Shown here: positions 56,077 through 64,000 of the stretch, in pieces
Position numbering within the stretch: the stretch's first letter is position 1
How the letters are laid out: every line of letters begins with the position of its first letter
Assembly: GCA_937862885.1 (NCBI GenBank)
Contig: CALMEE010000127.1
Span: 1-64,000 of the forward strand
Reading direction: 5' to 3'
Source of the DNA: an uncultured Planctomycetaceae bacterium
Lineage (GTDB): Bacteria > Planctomycetota > Planctomycetia > Pirellulales > Pirellulaceae
DNA length: 64,000 bases
The notes under the pieces: generated by a model
The model's input: the letters and a program-made list of their open reading frames with translations, nothing else
The model's database searches: none
Told to the model about the DNA's origin: nothing
Translations under genes and position numbers: made by a program

Positions 56077-56433
56077 TCAATACTCTAAATCAATTTCGCC
56101 ATCGACCAGGCCACACAGAGCATACCATGTGCGCCATTGGATGTTGCGCTGGATCGCGTGAGCTGAGCCATCGGCGAAACCTACGTTGACGACCATGGGG
56201 TGCGTATACCCAAAACTGACAACATGCGATGCCTGTGCACCATCTAGAAAGAACGATCCCGTTTCCGGGTCGAACAGCACGCTCTGCCGGATGCACCCGA
56301 CTTTTGCAATCGGAACGTTGGGGGTAAACTGACGTTTTCGTTGGCAATGACCACTCTCGGCCATGTACGTTTGTTTTGGGCAAGCAAAAGATAGAGACAA
56401 ACAAAGATTTCGATTGCCGCAGCGAATGTTCAA
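56077..56433 (-). pseudogene. Fragment of a DUF1559 pilin-like protein (C-terminal end only)
   Basis: The last 50 codons show the C-terminal signature of planctomycete DUF1559 proteins: SFGYTHPMVVNVGFADGSAH, WYALCGLVDGEI. Normal members are about 300-400 residues with an N-terminal prepilin-like helix and DUF1559 core. Here only about 118 codons remain, and the left part before CIRQSVLFD does not resemble the family. No further piece is seen upstream on the minus strand, where a plus-strand gene starts. It is probably a decayed copy. Confidence 0.6.
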
Positions 56434-56459
56434 CTAGACCTTAATCCGAAAATCCCGAC

Positions 56460-56984
56460 ATGAGCGACCTTAAGTTCGAAACCAACCAAGTTCGTTTGGA
56501 AATCGTGCAAAACTTGATTCAAGCGGCACGAAATTATACAAATTCCTTGATCGCCGATTTGTCAGCTGACGAATGGTTCTGGATGCCCCCCGAATTATCG
56601 ACCCATATCGCGTGGCAAATCGGCCATTTGGCCTACGCACAATATGGTCTCGTGTTATTTAGGCAGCGGGGTCGGCGGTTAGACGACGGATCGTTGATGT
56701 CCAATCAATTCCGCAAGCAGTTTGCCAAGGGAAGCCAACCGCTGAATCGCGAAGAAACCCTTCCCCTGTCAGAGATTCAGGAGACATTTCGACGCGTGTT
56801 TGAACAGGTACAAATCGAATTGCCAGAATTCCTTGAAATCAACTTAGACGAGCCGATCGACCCACCTTTTGCTGGATTCCCTACGAAGTACGGAAGTCTC
56901 TTGATGTGTGCCCAGCATGAAATGTTGCATGCAGGCCAAATCGGATTGATACGCCGCATGATGGGAAAGGCCCCCATCCGATAA
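56460..56984 (+). CDS. DinB-family putative metal-binding protein
   Basis: A 174-residue helical-bundle protein. The three metal-ligand histidines of the DinB/YfiT fold appear as H56 in AWQIGHLAYAQ and H153/H157 in CAQHEMLHAGQIGLIRR. These proteins include thiol transferases and damage-response enzymes, but the substrate here is unknown. It stands alone on the plus strand, 26 bases beyond the DUF1559 remnant. Confidence 0.8.
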   Translation: MSDLKFETNQVRLEIVQNLIQAARNYTNSLIADLSADEWFWMPPELSTHIAWQIGHLAYAQYGLVLFRQRGRRLDDGSLMSNQFRKQFAKGSQPLNREETLPLSEIQETFRRVFEQVQIELPEFLEINLDEPIDPPFAGFPTKYGSLLMCAQHEMLHAGQIGLIRRMMGKAPIR

Positions 56985-57129
56985 GTTTGGTTTTTATTGT
57001 AGGATTGTGGGACGGCTCGGCTCGCGATGGAGGCAATCCGTGGCAGGTTATGGATCAAGTAATCAACATGAGCATCGCTGCGAATAACCAGAATTAACCA
57101 GGATACAATTCAAATATCAAGGCAGTCCA

Positions 57130-58053
57130 TTGTCGGCGTTAATTGAAACAGAGGCGCTTTCGAAGATTTACCCCAGCGTGACCGCATTGGATCGCTGTAC
57201 GCTGCGTGTAAATCAAGGAGAAGTGTTCGGGCTCCTCGGTCCGAATGGTGCAGGAAAAACGACATTGCTGCGATTACTTCTCGGTTTCCTGCGCCCGACC
57301 TCAGGCAGTGCGCGTATTTCTAATCTGGACTGCTATCGTGAGCGTGTTGCCGTCCATCGAGAATTGGTCTATCTGCCGGGCGATGCGCGTCTTTTTCGCA
57401 CGATGCGCGGACGGCAAGTAATTAGGTTCTTTTCTCAAATTCGCAAAAACGCCAGCTTTCAACGTGGGCTAGACGTCGCGGACCGATTGGATTTGGACTT
57501 ATCGCGGTTTGTGGGTTTTATGTCCACAGGAATGCGGCAGAAGCTTGCGCTGGCCGCCTGTTTTTCGGCCGAAACACCATTGATCATCTTGGATGAGCCG
57601 ACGGCGAATCTCGATCCGAATGTGCGGGGCGAGGTGTTGAAGATGGTGATGGAGGCCAAGCAACGGGGAGCCACGGTAGTCTTCTCTTCACACGTCTTGT
57701 CGGAGGTTGAGGAAACATGCGATGAAGTCGCGATTTTGCGGGCGGGTCAACTAGTCCACCAGCAGTCGTTGCACTCACTTAAACGTCACCATCGAGTTCG
57801 TGCAAAAGTGCATGGTGAGTTGACGCCATTTCCCAACGGATTAGCTCAGCAAATTGAAATTGCTCAGACATTAACAGGCAACCTATCGACAGGGATTCCA
57901 GGGGACCTGTCATTGGAAATACCTGGGGAACTTTCACCCGTACTCAAATGGCTGGCCGACCAGCCATTGGATGACGTTCTGGTCAGTCCTATCGGCCTGC
58001 GCGCAGTTTACGATCGCTTCCATTCAGCCGAACCAGAAATCGAAGAGGTTTGA
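57130..58053 (+). CDS. ABC transporter ATP-binding protein
   Basis: A 307-residue ATPase. Walker A is GPNGAGKTT (37-45), the signature motif FMSTGMRQKLALA is of the STGM type common in exporters such as CcmA/DrrA-like proteins, and Walker B is LIILDEPTANLDP. After residue 210 there is an extra regulatory-like C-terminal part with a small internal repeat (STGIPGDL, LEIPGEL). The start is a TTG with AAGG 7 bases upstream. Its stop overlaps the permease start by four bases, so the pair is translated together. Substrate unknown. Confidence 0.9.
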   Translation: MSALIETEALSKIYPSVTALDRCTLRVNQGEVFGLLGPNGAGKTTLLRLLLGFLRPTSGSARISNLDCYRERVAVHRELVYLPGDARLFRTMRGRQVIRFFSQIRKNASFQRGLDVADRLDLDLSRFVGFMSTGMRQKLALAACFSAETPLIILDEPTANLDPNVRGEVLKMVMEAKQRGATVVFSSHVLSEVEETCDEVAILRAGQLVHQQSLHSLKRHHRVRAKVHGELTPFPNGLAQQIEIAQTLTGNLSTGIPGDLSLEIPGELSPVLKWLADQPLDDVLVSPIGLRAVYDRFHSAEPEIEEV

Positions 58054-59033
58054 AACACGCTCGCATGAATAAGGCTTTGATCAAAAAGAGCATAACGGAG
58101 ACATTGATTCTGTTTGCCGCTATTGCCGCATGTGTGTTTGCATTCGCTTGGTTTCGCGTCTGGGTCGTCTCCGAGCTAGATACGACTCGGTTCAAACAGA
58201 TTCTCGACTTATTGCCCGACGATTGGCAGAAGTTCACGACAGTCGAATTTGAATGGTTGATTACCTACCTCGGCCGAACGGCCCTGACGCTCGACGAACC
58301 TTTTCTAATCATGTTGGTCGCGATCTTCGCCATCGTTCGCGGTACTGATGTCGTCAGCGGAGAAATTTCTCGGGGCACCATGGAGATGTTATTGTCACAA
58401 CCCGTCAGTCGCCGCCAGATCTTTTGGACTCCGGTATTGACTACGTTGATCGGTGTACTCTTGTTATGCCTGTTGATCTGGTTCGGCATGTGGCTCGGAG
58501 TCCAAACCACATCGGTCGTCGAATCTGTTTACCCAACAATCCGCGTTCCCATCATTGACTATCATATCCCGTTAACATTCTTGAAACCGAAAGAACAGAC
58601 TGTGCCCATGTCGGATCATGTCGATCCGATGTTGTTCATTCCTGGTGTGTTTAACTTGGGCATGTTGTGCTATTTTCTGCTGGGCCTGGCGACGCTGGTT
58701 TCGGCCTTTGATCGCTTTCGCTGGCGGACATTGGGAATCGTCATCGGCTTTTATTTCTTATCCGCCATGGCGAAAATCTTGGCGATGGCTTCCAAAACAT
58801 TCGGCTGGTTGAACTACTGTTCGTTCTTTTCATGCTACGAACCGGAATTAGCTATCCAACTAGCGGAAGCCAATTGGTCTTCTCAGTGGCAATTGGTGAA
58901 TTTTTCCGAAACAGGAATGCCACTCGAAATGGGGCCCATGGGCAACAATTTGGTATTCGCCGTTCTGGGGTCGGCCTGTTTGTTGATCGCGGCGCACCGC
59001 TTCAGGACCAGAGACATCCCCGCTCCCACGTAA
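58050..59033 (+). CDS. ABC transporter permease (ABC-2 type)
   Basis: A 327-residue membrane protein with six hydrophobic segments, for example ITETLILFAAIAACVFAFAW, VLTTLIGVLLLCLLIWFGMW, LGMLCYFLLGLATLVSAF and LVFAVLGSACLLIAAH, and a cytoplasmic EISRGTMEMLLSQPVSRR loop typical of ABC-2 permeases. It starts with TTG overlapping the ATPase stop (TTGA). An ATG five codons later is an alternative. With the ATPase it forms a two-component exporter, perhaps of gliding/copper/antibiotic type. Substrate unknown. Confidence 0.85.
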   Translation: MKHARMNKALIKKSITETLILFAAIAACVFAFAWFRVWVVSELDTTRFKQILDLLPDDWQKFTTVEFEWLITYLGRTALTLDEPFLIMLVAIFAIVRGTDVVSGEISRGTMEMLLSQPVSRRQIFWTPVLTTLIGVLLLCLLIWFGMWLGVQTTSVVESVYPTIRVPIIDYHIPLTFLKPKEQTVPMSDHVDPMLFIPGVFNLGMLCYFLLGLATLVSAFDRFRWRTLGIVIGFYFLSAMAKILAMASKTFGWLNYCSFFSCYEPELAIQLAEANWSSQWQLVNFSETGMPLEMGPMGNNLVFAVLGSACLLIAAHRFRTRDIPAPT

Positions 59034-59099
59034 CTCAGCGTTTAGCTCAGCCAGCTTCGTGACACCGAATCGCAATTGCACGCAATAACCGTTGCCAAA

Positions 59100-60302
59100 T
59101 CATTTTAGCGAGTCGTGTTTCGGCACAACTTCCCAGCCCGCGTCTGCTGGTTTCAAAGCGCGGGTAGTTACCATGGCGTCTTTGTGAACCAAAATCGAAA
59201 TCGTTTTCAAACGCACAAACGCCTCAGACATATACAGATAACCTTGATGCGGGCCCACGCTGCCCCAGGAGTTTTTGATTACGTAGTATTTGTTTCCATG
59301 TTTGTCGCGCGCGATGCCGGTAAGGTGCATCAAATGATCATCGGTGGTTGTGTGATCTTCGAATGTCTCCTGTCGCATTTCCTGGGTAACCGCGATTTCT
59401 TCGGTGGGCTCTTGAAAGATCCGACCGGCGTCCGCCGACTTGGGCAAAATTGCCACGCCGTTGTTGGCCGAAAATCCTCGCTCCGAAACGTCTCCGTCCC
59501 AGGCCACGGAGTAACCGTTTTCGATAGCATTGTCGATCGTCGCCACCAGTTCGTCGATGGGCAGGTTATAAAACGAGCCGTTGGAAAAGTTGTCAGGTAT
59601 TTCGAGCACAAACGATTCGTAAAACGGATGATGGGTAAAGGATGTCAAATTTACATAGTTATCTTTGGCGAAGCCCAATTCACGCGCAAATTCGACTGGT
59701 GTGATTGATCGTCCCTGGTGGTTAAATACTTCAGGAGCCTCCCCTAGATAAACATCTAAAATACGGTCGAATGCCTCGCGCCAGCGTGGCGATGGTCGGC
59801 GTTGTTCGACGACTACTTTTAGAACTCCCTCTAGAATCGCCGCCATTTCACTGTGATCATGCGTAGTGCCGTCGCGACGACCGCTGTACACATCTTCTGG
59901 CACGATTCCATATCGATGAACGGCGTTCATGAAATCGTGGGCCAGGGCCCCCTCTGAAAAATTTGCTTTTCCTTTTCGTTGTACAAAGTTAAACGCCTTT
60001 TCACGATAGATATTCCGCACGACGAACATTTCGGACAAATCAAAATCTCCTTTTCCCATGCGCATTAATTCAGATTCCATAAACGAAGTCGTGGCGAAAC
60101 TCCAACACGTTCCTGTGTTGTCTTGCGATTTCACGTCGGTTGCGTCCACCGAACTTACAATCTCAAAGCCAAACCCTTGAATTTCTGTCTTCTCTTGATC
60201 TTGTTGGGTTGGTGCAGTCACTTCCTGCCCCAAAAGCGGGTAGCAAAGACTTGCTAGGAGAATGCAAAGTGCGCTGAAGAACGACTTCGTGTAGCCTTTC
60301 AT
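59100..60302 (-). CDS. Exported C1-family cysteine peptidase (bleomycin hydrolase-like)
   Basis: A 400-residue papain-fold protease similar to aminopeptidase C/bleomycin hydrolase. Catalytic C66 lies in SQDNTGTCWSFATTSF with the oxyanion Q60. The histidine is in DHLMHLTGIA and the asparagine in VIKNSWGS, followed by GYLYMSEAFV. Unlike cytosolic bleomycin hydrolases it begins with a signal peptide (FFSALCILLASLCYPLLG). The usual C-terminal self-processing tail cannot be judged. A GAGG site precedes the ATG. It converges with the ABC permease gene. Confidence 0.85.
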   Translation of the reverse strand: MKGYTKSFFSALCILLASLCYPLLGQEVTAPTQQDQEKTEIQGFGFEIVSSVDATDVKSQDNTGTCWSFATTSFMESELMRMGKGDFDLSEMFVVRNIYREKAFNFVQRKGKANFSEGALAHDFMNAVHRYGIVPEDVYSGRRDGTTHDHSEMAAILEGVLKVVVEQRRPSPRWREAFDRILDVYLGEAPEVFNHQGRSITPVEFARELGFAKDNYVNLTSFTHHPFYESFVLEIPDNFSNGSFYNLPIDELVATIDNAIENGYSVAWDGDVSERGFSANNGVAILPKSADAGRIFQEPTEEIAVTQEMRQETFEDHTTTDDHLMHLTGIARDKHGNKYYVIKNSWGSVGPHQGYLYMSEAFVRLKTISILVHKDAMVTTRALKPADAGWEVVPKHDSLK

Positions 60303-60488
60303 AATGTCCTCAATTAAATCTGAAATATAGAGAAGTTACGGAACGAGTTGAAAAACGACTTTCGAACTTATGAATCCGCGAGCCATTCTCACGGGAAATT
60401 TGTCAGCAAATAAATCAACGGTCACTGCGCAGACTTCATTATGAAGTACTAAATTTGCGGCCAACAATCGAAACGCGTTTGTCAGCGT

Positions 60489-61694
60489 TTAGCTGCCCGG
60501 GGTCACAACGATGCGCACGTCGTACTGGCCAGGATATTGATAGTTTCCACCAGAATACCCAGATGGAATTCCGATACCTAATCTTAACACTCCGCTGCGG
60601 CTAGCGACAATTCGTCTTTTGCTGCCAACTTTAGACGGCACATCATTATCCCCAATTTTCATACATAACGCCCCGCCTTCAATCGTGCCCGCTGCATACC
60701 AACCATAACTATTTGACCCATCGGGTGACGAAGTTCGATTCGCTCCCCATGGGGTCATGACAATTGAACCCATGGCCGAAATGTTGATCACATCGCCACG
60801 ATTAACCTTGATGCCCGTTGAAACCGTACTGCCATCAATATAATGGTCACCTTTGACAATGACCTTTTTGCGGATTTCTTGTCGACCGGAGATCTGTCGG
60901 TCGACCTTTTTGACCTCGTGTAAATTGACCGATAATACCCCATACTTGCTGTTGATTTCAAATTGGGATTGTTGGAGTTTCCCGACGACCGTGAAGTCTG
61001 GTGTTCGAATCGAATCCCCGCGAATATAGGGAACGGGCTTTTCGTCCTCTTCGGCGTCTTCCCATTCAGCTTCCATTTTCGCGATTTCTTGTTTCAGTTC
61101 ATCAAGATATTTCTTGCGATCGACGTTCCCATCATCGGTGAAGCGGTTCAGTTCATGTTTAATTGTGACCCCCAACAGACGCAACTCACGCCGTGCCTCT
61201 AAGCGCTGGTTGTAATCGGCATCTCCAAGTTGCTCGACCAACCGATCTAAGTCCGCCAGCATTTGCGGATAGCTATCCAGTCCAGGATTGATTTCCAGGA
61301 CCCGCTCAATAGGGATCGTCAATGGACCGAACTCGGTAACGACGCTCAGACTTTGCAGCGACAACTGCCCACAGATGATCGTCCCGTCAAACAAATGCAG
61401 TCGCAATTCCTTTTCGTTGACTTCCCCTGGAACCAACTCCAACAACTCACCCTCGACACCGTCCGGTTCTTCAGCGTCTGTATCCTGTGTGTCCGATGTT
61501 TCTTCATCTTGCGTGCTGGTAACAATCTGAGTTTTCACAATTAAAAGAACTGAGGACGCGCTGATCCTGTTTATCATCGATGAGAGAGGTCGACCTGCAG
61601 CCAACGCATCCCTGATTATTCCGAATGGGAAAATGGTCTGGGCAAACAGAATTACCAACGCAGGCAACATATAACGAAAAGCTTTTAGCAACAT
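60489..61694 (-). CDS. Secreted protein of unknown function, possible lectin-like C-terminus
   Basis: About 401 residues. A hydrophobic start (FRYMLPALVILFAQTIFPFG) serves as signal or anchor, then an acidic stretch, a beta-type unit around LHLFDGTIICGQL, a helical stretch (DYNQRLEARRELRLLG, a coiled region to about 230), and a C-terminal domain with GDVINISAMGSIVMTPWGA, SPDGSNSYGWYAAGTIEGG and GVLRLGIG. This last part recalls PA-IL/LecA-type calcium lectins or a related galactose-binding jelly-roll, but I am not sure. I use the ATG at 61694 with GGAAG upstream. Confidence 0.5.
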   Translation of the reverse strand: MLLKAFRYMLPALVILFAQTIFPFGIIRDALAAGRPLSSMINRISASSVLLIVKTQIVTSTQDEETSDTQDTDAEEPDGVEGELLELVPGEVNEKELRLHLFDGTIICGQLSLQSLSVVTEFGPLTIPIERVLEINPGLDSYPQMLADLDRLVEQLGDADYNQRLEARRELRLLGVTIKHELNRFTDDGNVDRKKYLDELKQEIAKMEAEWEDAEEDEKPVPYIRGDSIRTPDFTVVGKLQQSQFEINSKYGVLSVNLHEVKKVDRQISGRQEIRKKVIVKGDHYIDGSTVSTGIKVNRGDVINISAMGSIVMTPWGANRTSSPDGSNSYGWYAAGTIEGGALCMKIGDNDVPSKVGSKRRIVASRSGVLRLGIGIPSGYSGGNYQYPGQYDVRIVVTPGS

Positions 61695-62370
61695 AAGCGT
61701 CTTCCAACAAAACATGTAGATGCAGGGATGAATGATGAGAAATCGGCTACACCCCTATTTATTGCACTGGCGAAAACTTGAACATTTGCACGAAGCATGC
61801 AAGCTGTTTTCGATTATTTTGGGCAAATCAGAGTTAACAAATTGCTTGCCTAGATTATAGCTTCAAATGCGGTTGATGTGAGTCGTGAATTCGTCCGCTT
61901 TGTTTCATTCTGGTTTGCCACTCGGTAAACACGATCCATTGCATCGAAGGCCATACACACAACGTCGGTTAGAACCTTCCGGAATGCTTGCAAGAGATTG
62001 CATCGCCAAACGGCGTCTTGGAAAAATCCAACCGATCGACCATTGGCGACGGTGCAGTGCATTTCTTTCGTAAGCTTTGCCGGGCAGCGAATGGAAAGAT
62101 TGTCATGGAGCTGCTGGACCCGGTGTGTTGCCATTGGCTTGATTTTGAGTGCGGAATCACGCTTTGATCTGACTGGCAGTCAACAAATCGACGGCTGGTT
62201 TTGTATTGCACCGCCAAAAAACTACAAAACACCTCGACCAACCCCCGATGAACAGTCTTCCAAGTGCTGGTGATTCCAATTAGAATCGGCAGCGGTGAGG
62301 TTAGATGCGTCTCACACCACTTCGAACCAGTCGACGCAAAGATTGTCAAGTATAAAAGGCCAACAAAATC
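61695..62370. other. Intergenic region between divergent genes
   Basis: About 676 bases. Open frames of 60-126 codons overlap on both strands without motif, and none starts with a good ribosome site. Promoters of both flanking genes are expected. Confidence 0.45.
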
Positions 62371-63588
62371 GTGACCTCTTTAATTAACTCAAGTCTAAAG
62401 CCATCGTTTAATGTGGAAGAAGTTCAACAACTAATCCAGGAATCTGGGTTCTCTGGATGGCTATTGTACGATTTTCGCGGCAATAATGTTTTGGCAAATC
62501 GTGTATTGCGAATACCACCGCACCAAAAGGCGTCCAGGCGTTGGTTTTATTTCATCCCGGCGACTGGAACTCCCTGCAAAGTCGTTCACCGCATCGAACC
62601 GCGAGCCCTTGATCATCTTCCCGGCGAAAAAATCGTGTATTTGAAATGGCAGGAGCTTGAGGCCGCCATACAAAATGTGGTGACTGGCCAGGATACGATC
62701 GCCATGGAATACTCACCGATGAACAACAATCCCTACATCGCTATTGTCGATGCTGGAACTGTAGAGTTGGTCCGCTCATTTGACGTTAAGGTGGTTTCCT
62801 CGGGGGATCTGATTCAGGCCTTCGAGAGTCGCTGGGATGAGCACGAATGGAATCTGCATTTGGAAGCGGATCGATTCAATCAAGCGGCGTTCGAGTTGGC
62901 TTGGAATATGATCGCCGAAGCGGCACGAAAGCGGAGAAAACTCCGTGAAACCGATGTCCAGCAAATGGTGATGGACTTTTATGCGGAAAACGGGATGACG
63001 ACGTATTCGCCGCCAATCGTCGGCGTTGGGCCAAACAGTGGCGATCCGCACTACAGTCCATTGGCGGGATGTGACGCGGAAATCAACGTCGGTGATTTCG
63101 TCTTGCTCGACATGTGGGCGAAAATGGACAAGCCGGGAGGAGTTTACAGTGATCTCACCAAAGTCGGTTTTGTGGGCGATGTCGTGCCAGAAAAATACCA
63201 GCAGATTTTTCGCATTGTGGCCGACGCACGCGACGCCGGAATCGCTTGCGTGAGAAATGGACTTGCCAGCGGCAACGACGTGTTTGGCTGGCAAGTCGAT
63301 CGAGCAACGCGCGATGTGATTGAAAAAGCGGGTTATGGCGAATATTTCATTCACCGCACTGGGCACAACATTGGCCAGGAGACTCACGGCAATGGCGCTC
63401 ACATGGACGATTTAGAAACCCGTGAAGATCGCAAAGTAATTCCGAGAACATGTTTCTCGATCGAGCCCGGAATCTACCTTCCTGAATTTGGCGTGCGTAG
63501 CGAAGTTAACATATTTATCGACGCGAACTCCGGTGTCCATGTGACCGGTGGACTGCAAACGGAGGTCTTGGCAATTTTGGCCAGTTGA
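62371..63588 (+). CDS. M24-family metallopeptidase (Xaa-Pro dipeptidase-like)
   Basis: A 405-residue creatinase/aminopeptidase-fold protein. The five metal ligands are visible: DMWAKMDKPGGVYSDLTKVG (two aspartates), HRTGHNIGQETHG (histidine), SIEPGIYLPEFGVRSEVN (two glutamates). The N-terminal 160 residues form the creatinase N domain. It would release N-terminal residues preceding proline. The start is GTG with a weak AAGG site. There is no co-directed neighbour. Confidence 0.9.
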   Translation: MTSLINSSLKPSFNVEEVQQLIQESGFSGWLLYDFRGNNVLANRVLRIPPHQKASRRWFYFIPATGTPCKVVHRIEPRALDHLPGEKIVYLKWQELEAAIQNVVTGQDTIAMEYSPMNNNPYIAIVDAGTVELVRSFDVKVVSSGDLIQAFESRWDEHEWNLHLEADRFNQAAFELAWNMIAEAARKRRKLRETDVQQMVMDFYAENGMTTYSPPIVGVGPNSGDPHYSPLAGCDAEINVGDFVLLDMWAKMDKPGGVYSDLTKVGFVGDVVPEKYQQIFRIVADARDAGIACVRNGLASGNDVFGWQVDRATRDVIEKAGYGEYFIHRTGHNIGQETHGNGAHMDDLETREDRKVIPRTCFSIEPGIYLPEFGVRSEVNIFIDANSGVHVTGGLQTEVLAILAS

Positions 63589-64000
63589 TCTCGCGCATCT
63601 CTCAACACGTCTCCCAATCCTTGCTCCTAGACTCAATCATTCATCGTCTATTTGCGCGAGGACCTGCTGTCACATCGCTTCTTGGATACCACCATTATTC
63701 TTGAAGAAAAAAATTCGCTCGAATGTTAAGTAGGGGACACGACTTATGTTAGACAGGGGACATGAAACGCAGAAATACCGCGCGCGCCCAGATATCGTCG
63801 TTGCAGATGATGAAGATTAAGTTAGTATTGTCCTTGCCTCTGTACCTCGAACACACCAAGTTCATTTCCATTTATGACAAACGAAACTTAAAAGGTTGCG
63901 GATCATCGGGAAATTAGGAACTAGTGAAGATTTCTTGATCCAATAAGGCGTTGGGCCTAGTCTTACCAGAATCTCTTGTTTTGGTAATCGAATCGCCCAT
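63589..64000. other. 3' region after the M24 peptidase, window end
   Basis: No gene recognised. Two similar boxes, AGGGGACACGAC and AGGGGACATGAA, lie close together at about 63731-63764. The second ATG opens a 51-codon frame with a basic start that I do not recognise. Confidence 0.4.

Noticed and set aside
1..64000. CRISPR arrays, rRNA genes, prophage or intact insertion sequences
   Set aside because: No regularly spaced repeats, rRNA-like sequence, transposase or integrase gene were seen by eye.

Overview
The window looks like chromosomal DNA of a free-living planctomycete, most likely of the Pirellula/Rhodopirellula side. This is inferred from gene content: a DUF1501 gene coupled to a cytochrome-type DUF1549/DUF1553 gene, a PEP-CTERM protein, a DUF1559 remnant, a repetitive Tyr/Thr/Val/Gln-rich envelope protein, DNA topoisomerase VI in a bacterium, LysW-type amino acid biosynthesis, and many secreted proteins of unknown function. 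Base composition is fairly balanced and genes are loosely packed. There is no CRISPR array, rRNA operon, intact insertion sequence or prophage. The window reads as core and lineage-specific chromosome rather than an island.

Layout. 1-2.2 kb: end of an unknown gene, then lysZ and lysK of carrier-protein-dependent lysine/arginine synthesis. 2.3-4.5 kb: a short-chain dehydrogenase and two small secreted proteins on the minus strand. 4.85-8.3 kb: both subunits of DNA topoisomerase VI. 8.6-19.2 kb: a minus-strand run with a phosphodiesterase-TPR-sulfotransferase fusion, a PEP-CTERM protein, a YfhO-like membrane protein, and the DUF1501/DUF1549 pair. 19.5-28.2 kb: thiol peroxidase, tRNA-Thr, a repetitive envelope protein, a lipoate-ligase-family protein, a deoxynucleoside kinase, a YceI protein and transketolase. 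28.7-33.7 kb: MoxR ATPase, DUF58 protein and membrane transglutaminase. 34.2-40 kb: a large secreted BNR/sortilin-like protein and a membrane FecR-like protein. 40.6-45.6 kb: a plus-strand run of rpe, a degenerate histidine phosphatase, accD, a protein kinase and cardiolipin synthase.

45.8-51.6 kb holds part of a Flp/Tad pilus locus on the minus strand. In transcription order it is pilin, prepilin peptidase, CpaB, secretin and TadZ. The motor ATPase and platform proteins (TadA/B/C) are not in the window. 52.4-63.6 kb: xylulokinase, a secreted TPR protein, a DUF1559 fragment, a DinB-like protein, an ABC exporter pair, an exported bleomycin-hydrolase-like protease, a secreted protein with a possible lectin-like C-terminus, and an M24 peptidase.

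The points most worth following up are the bacterial topoisomerase VI, the histidine-phosphatase homologue that has lost both catalytic histidines between rpe and accD, the three-domain phosphodiesterase-TPR-sulfotransferase, the split Tad locus, and the exported bleomycin-hydrolase-like protease. All functional calls come from reading motifs by eye. No database search was run.
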